Of a stretch of 12,402 bases of DNA, positions 1 to 8,035 are shown in pieces. Position numbers and translations under genes: made by a program. Source of the DNA: Bacteroidota bacterium (GTDB taxonomy: Bacteria; Bacteroidota; Bacteroidia; Chitinophagales; Saprospiraceae); the NCBI GenBank assembly GCA_024280135.1, contig JAJRQS010000176.1:1-12402 (forward strand), read 5' to 3'. Every line of letters starts with the position of its first letter. The stretch's first letter is position 1. Below the pieces are notes generated by a model that was given only the letters and a program-made list of their open reading frames with translations, ran no database searches and had not been told where the DNA came from.

Positions 1-30
1 GCACTAAATAAAATATGTTAGTTTTAAAAA

Positions 31-59
31 GTGAAGCCGTGTCACGTACACGGCTTCAC
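31..59 (-). terminator. Strong intrinsic terminator of the LRR surface-protein gene
   Basis: A perfect 12-bp inverted repeat (31-42 pairs with 48-59) encloses a 5-base loop. Read on the minus strand, the stem is followed directly by five T residues and then an A-rich stretch, the classic Rho-independent layout. It lies 49 bases past the stop codon of the minus-strand gene ending at 109. The plus-strand side has no comparable T tract, so it should act mainly on minus-strand transcription. Confidence 0.88.
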
Positions 60-108
60 ATACTATTATTATAACCTATAAATATCTAAAATTTACACAA
101 AATCTATC

Positions 109-3021
109 TTAATAAATGGTCACTTGCCCAGTAGTAATGATTCGATTTTCAATTATAAATTGAAAAGGGTAAGTTCCAGCTGGCAAGTTCCTACGAAGAA
201 GGTCGTAAGAATGGCCAGTAAAAGACTCACTTCGAAGGAGTTTTCCTGCTGAGTCATACAATGAAAATTGAGCATTTGCAAAATCAATTCCTTCAAAGGA
301 GAGGACTGTGTGGTCCGTAAATGGATTTGGCGAAGCTGTAACTTTTAGGTTGTTGTTTGGGTCTAAGACTTCTACTAAAACAAAATTTTCTTCAATCGTA
401 TTAAAGACACTATTTGTCTCTACTGATGGATTTGCACCAAAATAGATCATGGCTTTATTATGAATGATTGTTCCGTTGGGTAAATTAGGTTTTTGACTGA
501 TTCGGTACTTAATAAAACCTTGTGAAGTAACAGGGCTTGTTGCACTATGCGGTAGGTTCATTAACCTAAAATGAATAATTAAAGTATCTTCTATTACTTT
601 ATAAGTATAAGGATGACTGCTTGCACCTATCTTAAGTGTTGTCAAATCTAAGTATGGGGAAATCACTTCTTTGAGGACAATGTTTTGAAGCGTGTCATCT
701 TGCATGTTCTGGAAAGAAGTTTTGTATTCAATATCTTGCCCTCTTTCTATGTAGTGTTTGTCACTATAACCTTTTGGAAAGTTAACTTGTGCCATTGCGC
801 CGATTTCTTGGCAATTGGCTGAAACGAAATAATCTGCGTCATCCTCTGGAAATTGTAGGGTGTAACCTGTAGAAAAAGTAGTTTGGTCGGTGCATCCTTC
901 TACGGTGACCAATGGATTAGATCTGCCAGGATGGAATGGAACTTGATCAACTCGTAATGTATGGGTCTTTCCGTCTTTGGGGTAAGTAAAAGTGATGATG
1001 TCCCCTGCAGGCATTTGTTTCTCACCTCTAAGCAGAACCCAGTCTTCAATAATCAAGTCATAAACACTCGGAGGAGCAGTACCTTCTCCAATATTTTCAA
1101 TTTTAAATCGAATACTATCTGTGCATTCGGATGTTATCTTTAAAGAGGCTTGCGACCAATTCGGATCGGAGGGAGTACAGATTTCATTTGGGAATATTTT
1201 TGCGAAAGCACATACAACTTGCCCAGGTATAACAGCACAGTCGATGTGGGCATAAACGATGAAATCACCACAAAATCCAATAGGGGTGGTACCTAGGTCA
1301 AATTGAAATTGATTGTCCCCAATGTCAGCGTATGAAATACTGGCAGAATCGACAACAACATCCTCGCTGAATGAAATATCTACGTGGGTCTCGGCAGCTT
1401 CGTTGGTGCCTTGGTTACAATAGTTAACATGATAGATCGTATTGTTACAGGCTTCTGCCCGAGTAGAAGACAGATCTATTTGGAGGCTAGGGCAAGGAAT
1501 ATCTTCAGAACCAAAGAAGTTTACATTTTCTTTGGAGGAGGCGGAAAGGAGAACTACTTCTTGAGTCCCCGAACAGGTCTCTGTCCAGTATGTAGGGGGA
1601 ATCGTTTTTACTTGGTAAGTTCCAGCTTGCGCAAAAATTTTGTAAATACCTGCTTGATTGGTAAAAGCAAATAAGGTGTCAGCGCCTTGAACGGCAATGA
1701 TGGGCCAATTGGGTAATGGGAATTCTCCTGGATCAAATGAGCAGTTGCTGTTCAGGTCAGAGAAAACAAATCCTTCAATAATAGCTGCGCCACAAGTATT
1801 TTCAACATCGCTTATTTTGTCACAACCCGGTGCATTGTTATAGATATCAACATAATCACTATATTCTATAAAATAACAGAGGCTAGAAATGCCACAGTTG
1901 GAAAGATTCGGATTATCATGTATAGAAACTGAAGAACCTCCGATGTATTTTAAATTATCTATGCCTTTAAGCGACTCAAGGGATTGGTTGTCGGAGATTA
2001 ATAGGAAATCACCCAGTATAGAATCCAAAGCCGTTAAGCTAGTCAGGTCTGTGAGGACAGCATTGGACATGATGGATAAAAAGCCATTTGTTTTTGTAAG
2101 CTTATCGAGGCCGACTAGACTAGTTAGTTTATTATTATAATTGATTTCTAAATAGCCATTGATCGTTTCTAAATTGTCTAAGCCTAATAGGTTCGTGAGC
2201 TCATCATTAAATAAAATAGATAAGAAGCCATTGACTTTGTTTAGGTTTGATAGTCCTGCTAATGAAGTCAAGTTCTTGTTACTCCAAATAACTAGGGTAT
2301 CAATTGATTGTAAACTCTCCAAGCCTGAAAAGTCGGATACCGCTAAATCTCGTAATGTGATTTTTCCTCCTACAGTCGTTAAGTTAGAAAGACTTTGAAT
2401 GGAGTTTAGCGAAGGGAGGTTCTTTAATTGAAGGCTATCTCCTATGGAAGCGAGTTGAGACAGGGCAGAAATATCCGATAATTGTGGGTTTAAACCGATC
2501 CAAGCAGATCTTTTGACGCTTTTTATATTTTGGAGACCTGCCAGACTGGTTAGTAGAAGGTTGTCTCCAATAATCAGTGTTGATTCTATGGTTTGTATTT
2601 GGTCTAATCCAGTAAGATTGATTAATTTAGGGTTTAGAATGACTTCGATGTTATAGCCAACCGAAACAAGATTGGACAAAGCTTCAATATCGACTAAGTT
2701 GTTATTGATTTTGATTTTTAGGTCTCCAGCAATGGATACGACATTGTCTAGTCCATTAAGATTTGCCAAATTTGGATTTTCTTCTATTTTTAGAGCTCCA
2801 GCAAAATTTGTAATGTACTTTAAGCTATCTAAATTGGTTATGTCGTCACCAGATATGATTAGGTCTCCTTCTATTGTTGTACAAGTGGGATTGTTGCTAT
2901 GAAACGCATTGACATCTGCCTGGGAGCTAAATGTTACTCCAGCGGGGTAGCATTGGGCTGCTAATGAGCCAAAATAGCCAATGCTTAAAAAGAGAAATAA
3001 GAGTACGTTTTTAATCATCAT
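109..3021 (-). CDS. Secreted leucine-rich-repeat protein with T9SS type A sorting domain
   Basis: Predicted surface or secreted protein of 970 residues, role unknown; binding or adhesion is the usual guess for this architecture. Residues 1-22 form a signal peptide (hydrophobic core after MMIKN, likely cut after AAQ). Residues about 56-375 hold 13 full leucine-rich repeats of about 24 residues plus a partial one, with the pattern N..L..L.GL..L..I.G.L.I, resembling receptor L-domain-like LRRs. Next comes a prealbumin-like SdrD B-type domain (about 414-502, FSDLNSN..FD.GE), then Cys-rich beta-sandwich regions (about 510-720). A region resembling the DUF11/DUF7619 domains often found before T9SS tails follows (about 735-875). 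The T9SS type A domain is about 892-970 (ASPNPF at its start, LPAGTY near the end). The frame is open upstream to a GTG at 3078, but that start would put 19 non-signal residues first and lie upstream of the likely -7 box, so ATG 3021 (or the adjacent ATG 3018) is preferred. Domain names come from pattern recognition, not a search. Confidence 0.9.
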   Translation of the reverse strand: MMIKNVLLFLFLSIGYFGSLAAQCYPAGVTFSSQADVNAFHSNNPTCTTIEGDLIISGDDITNLDSLKYITNFAGALKIEENPNLANLNGLDNVVSIAGDLKIKINNNLVDIEALSNLVSVGYNIEVILNPKLINLTGLDQIQTIESTLIIGDNLLLTSLAGLQNIKSVKRSAWIGLNPQLSDISALSQLASIGDSLQLKNLPSLNSIQSLSNLTTVGGKITLRDLAVSDFSGLESLQSIDTLVIWSNKNLTSLAGLSNLNKVNGFLSILFNDELTNLLGLDNLETINGYLEINYNNKLTSLVGLDKLTKTNGFLSIMSNAVLTDLTSLTALDSILGDFLLISDNQSLESLKGIDNLKYIGGSSVSIHDNPNLSNCGISSLCYFIEYSDYVDIYNNAPGCDKISDVENTCGAAIIEGFVFSDLNSNCSFDPGEFPLPNWPIIAVQGADTLFAFTNQAGIYKIFAQAGTYQVKTIPPTYWTETCSGTQEVVLLSASSKENVNFFGSEDIPCPSLQIDLSSTRAEACNNTIYHVNYCNQGTNEAAETHVDISFSEDVVVDSASISYADIGDNQFQFDLGTTPIGFCGDFIVYAHIDCAVIPGQVVCAFAKIFPNEICTPSDPNWSQASLKITSECTDSIRFKIENIGEGTAPPSVYDLIIEDWVLLRGEKQMPAGDIITFTYPKDGKTHTLRVDQVPFHPGRSNPLVTVEGCTDQTTFSTGYTLQFPEDDADYFVSANCQEIGAMAQVNFPKGYSDKHYIERGQDIEYKTSFQNMQDDTLQNIVLKEVISPYLDLTTLKIGASSHPYTYKVIEDTLIIHFRLMNLPHSATSPVTSQGFIKYRISQKPNLPNGTIIHNKAMIYFGANPSVETNSVFNTIEENFVLVEVLDPNNNLKVTASPNPFTDHTVLSFEGIDFANAQFSLYDSAGKLLRSESFTGHSYDLLRRNLPAGTYPFQFIIENRIITTGQVTIY
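1897..2856 (-). repeat. Leucine-rich-repeat-encoding region, about 72-nt units
   Basis: This stretch encodes 13 full tandem repeats of about 22-25 residues plus a partial one, corresponding to protein residues 56-375. At protein level each unit follows I..N..L..L.GL..L..I.G. At DNA level the copies have diverged strongly, so this is an old protein-level repeat rather than recent tandem DNA amplification. One unit (about residues 223-244) is shorter than the rest. Confidence 0.8.
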
Positions 3022-3043
3022 GAAAGGATTATTTTCTATAATA

Positions 3044-3074
3044 CAAAAGTCAGTTATTATTTGGTAAGAACAAA
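3044..3074 (-). promoter_or_regulatory. Putative Bacteroidota-type promoter of the LRR gene
   Basis: On the minus strand, TTTG (3074-3071) is followed after 19 bases by GACTTTTG (3051-3044). The latter matches the Bacteroidota -7 consensus TAnnTTTG at five of six fixed positions. Transcription would begin near 3037, leaving a leader of only about 16-19 bases before ATG 3021 or 3018. In this AT-rich gap a chance match is possible. Confidence 0.45.
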
Positions 3075-3205
3075 ACACAAAAAAACCTAATCGTAGAGCT
3101 CTTGTTTTTTATTATATAAGGAATTTAGATGTAACTAATTGATTATTAGGTCTTTATGTATTTGTATGGTCTTTTTTGTAGAAATTAAATAAAATAAACT
3201 ATCTT

Positions 3206-3213
3206 TACATTTG
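3206..3213 (+). promoter_or_regulatory. -7 promoter box (TACATTTG) of the plus-strand gene
   Basis: TACATTTG matches the Bacteroidota -7 consensus TAnnTTTG at every fixed position. Transcription would start near 3220, about 42 bases before ATG 3262. No good -33 TTTG sits at the usual 19-21 base spacing; the nearest, 3175-3178, is 27 bases away, so the promoter may be weak or need an activator. The last three bases are a TTG that opens the longest reading frame, which argues against that TTG as the true start. Confidence 0.5.
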
Positions 3214-3261
3214 GCAATAAAAAAGAGAAATTCCCACTTCTTTGAGAAAAAAGGCATTAAA

Positions 3262-4602
3262 ATGAGGAAAACAGTTGTAGGAATGAGCATTAAATCAATG
3301 ACGATGCGTGAAAAGCGTCGTTTTTTGTACTTTGTGAAAACAGATTATTTTAACACTAGGGTAGATTTGATTACCTTAAGTGTGGTGTTGTTTGATAAAG
3401 AAATAAATCTGGAGGAAGTGACGAAAGAAGAGGTGTTTTTACGAGCATTTCCGGAGGATAGACCTAGTGAACAAGAATCAAGATTGCTTTTGAGTTATTT
3501 GCAAAAGAAAATTGAACTCTTTTTTACGATTGAGGAGTTCTTGACAAATGAACAAGAAAAAAACCTTTTGCTCTTGTCCTCTTTACAGAAACGAAATATT
3601 CCAAAAGTATATCTCAAAAAGCTGAATTACTTTCGTAAAAAAAGTTTTGAACATAAAGACTGGAAATACTTTTTTGGTCAATACCGCCTAGAGGCTCAAA
3701 ACTTAGAATTAATCGCCGATACGTCCAACAAATTGGATGCTAATTATGAAGTGTTGACTGATAAGTTGGATCGGTTTTATCTATCGTTAAAATTGAGGCA
3801 TATATGTACTGCTATCTTGTATCACTCAGTCTTTAATAAGCACTATGAGTTTCCAAATTTGAAATTAAGTATGGACCTCGCCAAGCAGGAAAAGTACTTA
3901 TCTTTTCCTGCTATTTCTGTTTATTATTTTTTCATTAAAGTGATACTGGGTGACGAAACTTATTTTTCAACAATTAAAGAAACACTTTTTGCGAATAGAA
4001 ATCATTTTTCTGTCAAAGAGTTTCAGGATATCTACAAGATGATTTTGAATTTTTATATTAGAAATATTAATGAGAAGGATGTGGGTTTCGTGGCAGAGGC
4101 ATTAGGGTTTTATAAGAAAGGTCTCGATTTAAATTTATTAATTGTAGATGGTTATTTGTCGAAAACAACCTATAGTAATATCGTGGGTATGGCCATTAAA
4201 GAAAAAGAGCTTGAATGGGTAGGGCATTTTATAGAGAATTATAAAGGTAAAATACGAAAAAAGGTACGACAGGAAGTTTATAACTTGAATAGAGCCCGCC
4301 TCGAATATGCAAAGAAAAATTTTGAACAATCGCTTTTGTTTATTAAAAATGTGAATTATAAACAGTTTTTTCCTGCTGTGACAGCAAGGTTGTTGCAGAT
4401 AAAAATATACTGGGAAAGCGATCAGCTTGACTTGTTGTCACAGCATTTGTATTCGTTAAAATATTTTATCAAGCGAAAAAAAGTTATCGGATATCATCTG
4501 AAAGTGTTAAATAATACCATCTCTTATATTCAGAAATTGGCAGAGGTAAACCCTTATGACAAAACGGCTGTCAATGCACTAAAAGATAATATTTTACAAT
4601 AG
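3262..4602 (+). CDS. Helical, lysine-rich cytoplasmic protein of unknown function
   Basis: Protein of 446 residues with no signal peptide, membrane segment or sorting tail, so probably cytoplasmic. The N-terminal section (about residues 8-100) reads like a widespread Bacteroidota family of hypothetical proteins: a KRRF.YFVKTDYFN motif, then acidic helices, then FLRAFP, then a LLLSYLQKKIELFF helix. The family link is recalled from its style (KEIKKFGKFL.SP..N, then LFP), not searched. The remaining 340 residues are almost all predicted helix rich in Lys, Leu, Phe and Tyr. They include TPR/SEL1-like pairs near the C-terminus (for example NRARLEYAKKNFEQSLLFIK), suggesting a protein-binding solenoid. 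No catalytic motif is visible. The frame extends upstream to TTG 3211, but that codon is part of the -7 box, so ATG 3262 is preferred; ATG 3283 is an alternative. It is the only plus-strand gene, divergent from the LRR gene and convergent with the CotH-like gene. Confidence 0.85.
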   Translation: MRKTVVGMSIKSMTMREKRRFLYFVKTDYFNTRVDLITLSVVLFDKEINLEEVTKEEVFLRAFPEDRPSEQESRLLLSYLQKKIELFFTIEEFLTNEQEKNLLLLSSLQKRNIPKVYLKKLNYFRKKSFEHKDWKYFFGQYRLEAQNLELIADTSNKLDANYEVLTDKLDRFYLSLKLRHICTAILYHSVFNKHYEFPNLKLSMDLAKQEKYLSFPAISVYYFFIKVILGDETYFSTIKETLFANRNHFSVKEFQDIYKMILNFYIRNINEKDVGFVAEALGFYKKGLDLNLLIVDGYLSKTTYSNIVGMAIKEKELEWVGHFIENYKGKIRKKVRQEVYNLNRARLEYAKKNFEQSLLFIKNVNYKQFFPAVTARLLQIKIYWESDQLDLLSQHLYSLKYFIKRKKVIGYHLKVLNNTISYIQKLAEVNPYDKTAVNALKDNILQ

Positions 4603-4611
4603 GACAACCTC

Positions 4612-4653
4612 ATGGAAAAAGAATGGATCTTAGAGCAAATTGAAATCTTGTGA
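4612..4653 (+). other. 13-codon reading frame just downstream of the helical-protein gene
   Basis: Nine bases after the preceding stop codon an ATG opens a frame encoding MEKEWILEQIEIL, ended by TGA at 4651-4653, immediately before the convergent gene's stop. The sequence looks like a normal amphipathic protein N-terminus, so it could be the remnant of a following gene cut off when the convergent gene arrived. It could equally be chance. No ribosome binding site decides between these. Confidence 0.2.
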
Positions 4654-7600
4654 TTACCACCTTAGCTTAACAAAACGTAGGGTCTGATCGGTTAGTTGAC
4701 CTGTTACACGTAAGAAATATACGCCTGGAGGTAAGTCTAGTAAGTCAAATTCAATGTTGTTACGCCCAATTTTTATTTGGTGTTTTTGGGCACCCATCTT
4801 TTGCCCATTTGCATTGTAAATGGTGGTTTGGATTGTCTCTTCCTTAACTGCAGTCAAGTGCAAAATAATATTATCAAACGTAGGGTTTGGATTGATGGAT
4901 ATTAGTTTAATGCCATCTCCATTTGTTTCCGTTGATTGGTTGTCGGCATTACAGTCAAATTCGATAAGAAATTTCTTGTGAACATATTGGTTGACCATAC
5001 CCCAGTTGCCATTCCAAAAATTCATGACTGCGAAATCTGCGTTTTCACTATTATATTCACTATAATCCACGGTTACCGCTTCTCCATTGGCCCATGCTCC
5101 TACGCCTTCCTCTTGTGAGTCATGGTAGCCAATAAATATCATCTCTGTATTAAGATTTAATAAAAATAAATTTTCATCATAAGAGTTGATTGTAGCTAGG
5201 TTTCCTCCGATGGCAGTAGCTGCATCATTTGCTTGTTGCCACGTCATGATGTTTTCCGAAAGGAAGTAAACGTGGTTGTTGTACTGCCCCCAATAGGTAT
5301 AACCGTCAAGCTCTGTTGGGCAGTCTTCGACTGGTGTGACGGTGGTATTCGCACATTCTTTTTTGATTAGGTGCGGGCGTTGATTCCATTGATTGCCGAA
5401 ACTCCATTTGCCGTCCCAAGGCAAAAATGTACCGTAATCATTTTCGGGAGTATTGAGTCCTACCCATGCATATTGAGCAAAATTAGTATAATTAACTGGG
5501 GATTGATCTTCCCAAACGAATGTTCCTTCATTCTCTTCATCGTTTAGTCCGATAAATACAGGTTCTTTTACAATACTCTTTATGTAATCATTTTCTTCTT
5601 GATTTTGTATTGTCAGCATCATGTGGTCAGACGCCTGATTGGCCATTGGCCAAGTAGAATTACTATTTGAAATATAATATCCATATTGGTTGAAAACACC
5701 AAGTTTTGTATAGCCAAGGAATGGCCCACAGCCTTGATTTGAATTGTCTTGAATTACGTTAATATTAAAATTACAAGAAACGGTGTCCTCGCATCCCGTT
5801 GCTTCATAGGTGATGATAGTGCTTCCAATAGAGAAATTGGATTCATTGGGTAAACCTTCTATTTGCGTAAGCTCAACAGTAGGACAATTCGTAATTAAAA
5901 TCGGAGTATCCCAAGAGGCAATTGTTGATTCTTCAGTTGTTGATACATTTATGTCATCGGGACAAGTGATGGTAAGGTCATAGTTGATAGCCTCGACGTT
6001 TACACTAAAACTGCAAGAAACGGTGTCCTCGCATCCCGTTGCTTCATAGGTGATGACCGTACTTCCCAATGGGAAATTGGATTCATTGGGTAAACCTTCT
6101 ATTTGCGTAAGCTCAACAGTAGGACAATTCGAAGATTCTACCACAGGTAATGGCCACGAAATGAATGCACTATTCGTTCCACTTGAGAAATAAATATTAT
6201 CAGGACAAGAAATGGTGAAAGATTCTGGTATCAACTGAAAATTAGCGACTAGATTATAGGTGTCAGCGTAAATGGTAATTTTTCCTTCTGTATTGTCACT
6301 TAAAGCGGGTTCAGACCAACCTACAAATTCATATCCTGGGGAAGGAACAACCTTGACAGGGATTTCTACGCCTTTGAAATAAATACCCGTCCAAGGCATT
6401 GTAGTTTCATCTAGGTTGATGGTGCTAAATTCGACAGTCCCCCCAGCTATTGGATTTGAGGTGATGGTTACGTTAGAGGTGCCTGTAACTTCATTATATT
6501 GTTGGACGATATGTTGTCGGACAACGGGTGTTCTTCCATTTACGAAAGTAGAAATTTTGTTAACGTTTGATTCCCAAATATCAAAGCATTGAAACCATTT
6601 GCACATGTGCTCAGGTACTTCTGGTAGATAAGTGTTGTGAAATGAATCTAGCCTAGCTTGTAGTCTGCTGGGTTGATACAACGTGTTTAGTTGATCAGCC
6701 ATTCTATTAATAAATTGGGTACGCCATTCAGGGTTTTGGATGCAAGCCCTAAAGGGTCTAGTGGACCATTCTGTACTTGGCCAAGTATAAGCAAGTCCAT
6801 TGTGCAGACGCTGTAATGCATTGTCATAGAACATCCCAGAATTCATAATGCCTCCTTCATTGAATAATGATAAAGAGAAATCAAGGTCATAGGACATCCA
6901 ATGCCATTTTGCACCTGCCTCCTTTTTTTTGTAGCGACGGACATTATTTGCAGGCCAGTCATGGTTATTGATGAATACATTGAAAGCGATGTAGTCTATG
7001 TATTCTTCTACTGCCATTATTGATTTTAAAGAGTCATAATTTGCAGGAATGCTCATGTCATTTTGGATGAAGTTCATATACTCAAACCAATCGTCACTAT
7101 CTCCACTTTTTACGACATTGATTGTGTTGCCATCTTTGATTAGGTCATAATCTTCATTCTTTTTCCACCCAAAGTAGCTTTCAAAATAGCGCTTATCGAA
7201 TCGTTCTCTTAGATTATAAAGGCCTCGATACTCCCCATTGAAATATGCTATGGCAGGCTGATACCCTTGTGACCTAACGAGAGGCTTGTCAATGATATTC
7301 CCAACATCACTTAAGTCTTGCACCATGCTAGCGGCATAAGCATCTCTAAAGAAAGTTTTGTCCCAGTCTTGACCTGAATTTCTCATAATGAAGCTTCCAC
7401 AGTTTTCATTGGGAAGGTTCTCAAAAATAGGATAGTCGAAGAGTTTTTTTCCGTTATATTTTTTTGATTTTATAGATAATGATTTGTGCGGAAATACAGC
7501 ACTAGCACTGCCTTGGATTTCAGCTTTGGCAGGCTGTTTAAAAGCTAAAGTCCCATCAGTTTTAAAGTAAATAACCTCTATTTTTGCTTCCCAATCCTGG

Positions 7601-8007
7601 GTGTAGTTTGGATAGATACCTGTCAATGGATCGAAAAAGTCTTTTGGATCGAAAGCTAAATAAACGATGGGCATTGTGTGCTGCACACCTATTAGGTAGG
7701 CTTCGGTTTGCACATCAGATGCATCTCCTTGGTCGTCATAGGTGATTGCTCGGAGCGTTAAAGAGTGATCAATTTCTATCGGTGAAGTATATACTGGGGA
7801 GTATGTATTAGGTATACTTCCGTCTATTGTATAATAAATAGGGTTTGAAGCCGTAAGGTTGACGAAGATACTTTCTGGGTATATTCCACTATTGGCCGAA
7901 AAATCGATTGATTGTGCTCCTAGACACAATGGAAACGCTAATAAAAAAAATAGAGCCTTTAAGAATCGTATTCTTGTGTGCAGATTTGATTGTTGGTTGT
8001 ATCTCAT
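4654..8007 (-). CDS. Secreted CotH kinase-like / C-type lectin multidomain protein, T9SS cargo (two HYR domains)
   Basis: Protein of 1117 residues. Seen: signal peptide (1-32, FFLLAFPLCLGAQ); a chitobiase C-terminal-type beta domain (about 37-105, YYTIDGSIP); a CotH-family kinase-like domain (about 112-500); an InlB-type beta repeat (about 512-595, GYEFVGWSEP, then L.ANF); two HYR domains (about 596-673 and 676-753, each opening with [IT]SCPD or ITCPD); two C-type lectin domains (about 765-885 and 900-1019); and a T9SS type A sorting domain (about 1036-1117, INPNP and LPPGVYFLRV). Within the CotH region, NNHDW with D350 and YDLDF with D374/D376 are plausible counterparts of the catalytic and metal-binding Asp of Bacillus CotH; this mapping is inference. 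CotH of Bacillus phosphorylates spore-coat proteins, but here the domain sits in an exported protein and the substrate is unknown. The ATG at 8007 gives an intact signal peptide with no competing Met. It is a paralogue of the gene at 8173-11265 but carries one extra HYR domain. Confidence 0.92.
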   Translation of the reverse strand: MRYNQQSNLHTRIRFLKALFFLLAFPLCLGAQSIDFSANSGIYPESIFVNLTASNPIYYTIDGSIPNTYSPVYTSPIEIDHSLTLRAITYDDQGDASDVQTEAYLIGVQHTMPIVYLAFDPKDFFDPLTGIYPNYTQDWEAKIEVIYFKTDGTLAFKQPAKAEIQGSASAVFPHKSLSIKSKKYNGKKLFDYPIFENLPNENCGSFIMRNSGQDWDKTFFRDAYAASMVQDLSDVGNIIDKPLVRSQGYQPAIAYFNGEYRGLYNLRERFDKRYFESYFGWKKNEDYDLIKDGNTINVVKSGDSDDWFEYMNFIQNDMSIPANYDSLKSIMAVEEYIDYIAFNVFINNHDWPANNVRRYKKKEAGAKWHWMSYDLDFSLSLFNEGGIMNSGMFYDNALQRLHNGLAYTWPSTEWSTRPFRACIQNPEWRTQFINRMADQLNTLYQPSRLQARLDSFHNTYLPEVPEHMCKWFQCFDIWESNVNKISTFVNGRTPVVRQHIVQQYNEVTGTSNVTITSNPIAGGTVEFSTINLDETTMPWTGIYFKGVEIPVKVVPSPGYEFVGWSEPALSDNTEGKITIYADTYNLVANFQLIPESFTISCPDNIYFSSGTNSAFISWPLPVVESSNCPTVELTQIEGLPNESNFPLGSTVITYEATGCEDTVSCSFSVNVEAINYDLTITCPDDINVSTTEESTIASWDTPILITNCPTVELTQIEGLPNESNFSIGSTIITYEATGCEDTVSCNFNINVIQDNSNQGCGPFLGYTKLGVFNQYGYYISNSNSTWPMANQASDHMMLTIQNQEENDYIKSIVKEPVFIGLNDEENEGTFVWEDQSPVNYTNFAQYAWVGLNTPENDYGTFLPWDGKWSFGNQWNQRPHLIKKECANTTVTPVEDCPTELDGYTYWGQYNNHVYFLSENIMTWQQANDAATAIGGNLATINSYDENLFLLNLNTEMIFIGYHDSQEEGVGAWANGEAVTVDYSEYNSENADFAVMNFWNGNWGMVNQYVHKKFLIEFDCNADNQSTETNGDGIKLISINPNPTFDNIILHLTAVKEETIQTTIYNANGQKMGAQKHQIKIGRNNIEFDLLDLPPGVYFLRVTGQLTDQTLRFVKLRW
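5774..5891 (-). repeat. Intragenic near-identical repeat, copy in HYR domain 2
   Basis: This 118-base block matches 6014-6131 at 111 of 118 positions by direct alignment, exactly 240 bases (80 codons) apart and in the same frame. It includes uninterrupted identical runs of 43 (5774-5816) and 59 (5833-5891) bases. It encodes the C-terminal half of the second HYR domain (residues about 706-745). Confidence 0.92.
6014..6131 (-). repeat. Intragenic near-identical repeat, copy in HYR domain 1
   Basis: Partner of the block at 5774-5891. It encodes residues about 626-665 of the CotH/lectin protein, with shared core text CPTVELTQIEGLPNES and YEATGCEDTVSC. Flanking sequence, including the N-terminal halves of the two HYR domains, is clearly diverged, so only part of the domain is nearly identical. 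Confidence 0.92.
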
Positions 8008-8035
8008 GTGTTTCTTATGTTCAGGTATTCGCTAA

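Noticed and set aside
1897..2856. Regular spacing of about 72 bases, considered as a CRISPR or satellite array
   Set aside because: The units are diverged in DNA, have no conserved direct repeat with unique spacers, and translate cleanly into leucine-rich repeats.
961..2902. Five plus-strand reading frames of 60-96 codons between 961 and 2902
   Set aside because: All lie antisense within the well-supported LRR surface-protein gene and have low-complexity, non-protein-like sequence with no recognisable motif or start signal.
3135..3149. Short inverted repeat CTAAT-5-ATTAG in the divergent gap, considered as an operator
   Set aside because: Only 5 bp per arm in very AT-rich DNA, and not centred on either promoter; expected by chance.
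4138..4329. 63-codon minus-strand frame rich in Phe and Ile, looking like a small membrane protein
   Set aside because: It is the antisense of a lysine-rich helical coding region, which automatically yields Phe/Ile/Leu codons; there is no promoter or family match.
4936..5118. 60-codon plus-strand frame inside the CotH/lectin gene
   Set aside because: It is antisense to a conserved lectin domain and has no independent support.
6395..6475. InlB-type repeat, considered as a sign of transfer from Listeria
   Set aside because: Such beta repeats are common in Bacteroidota surface proteins; base composition matches the surroundings and the paralogue has the same domain.
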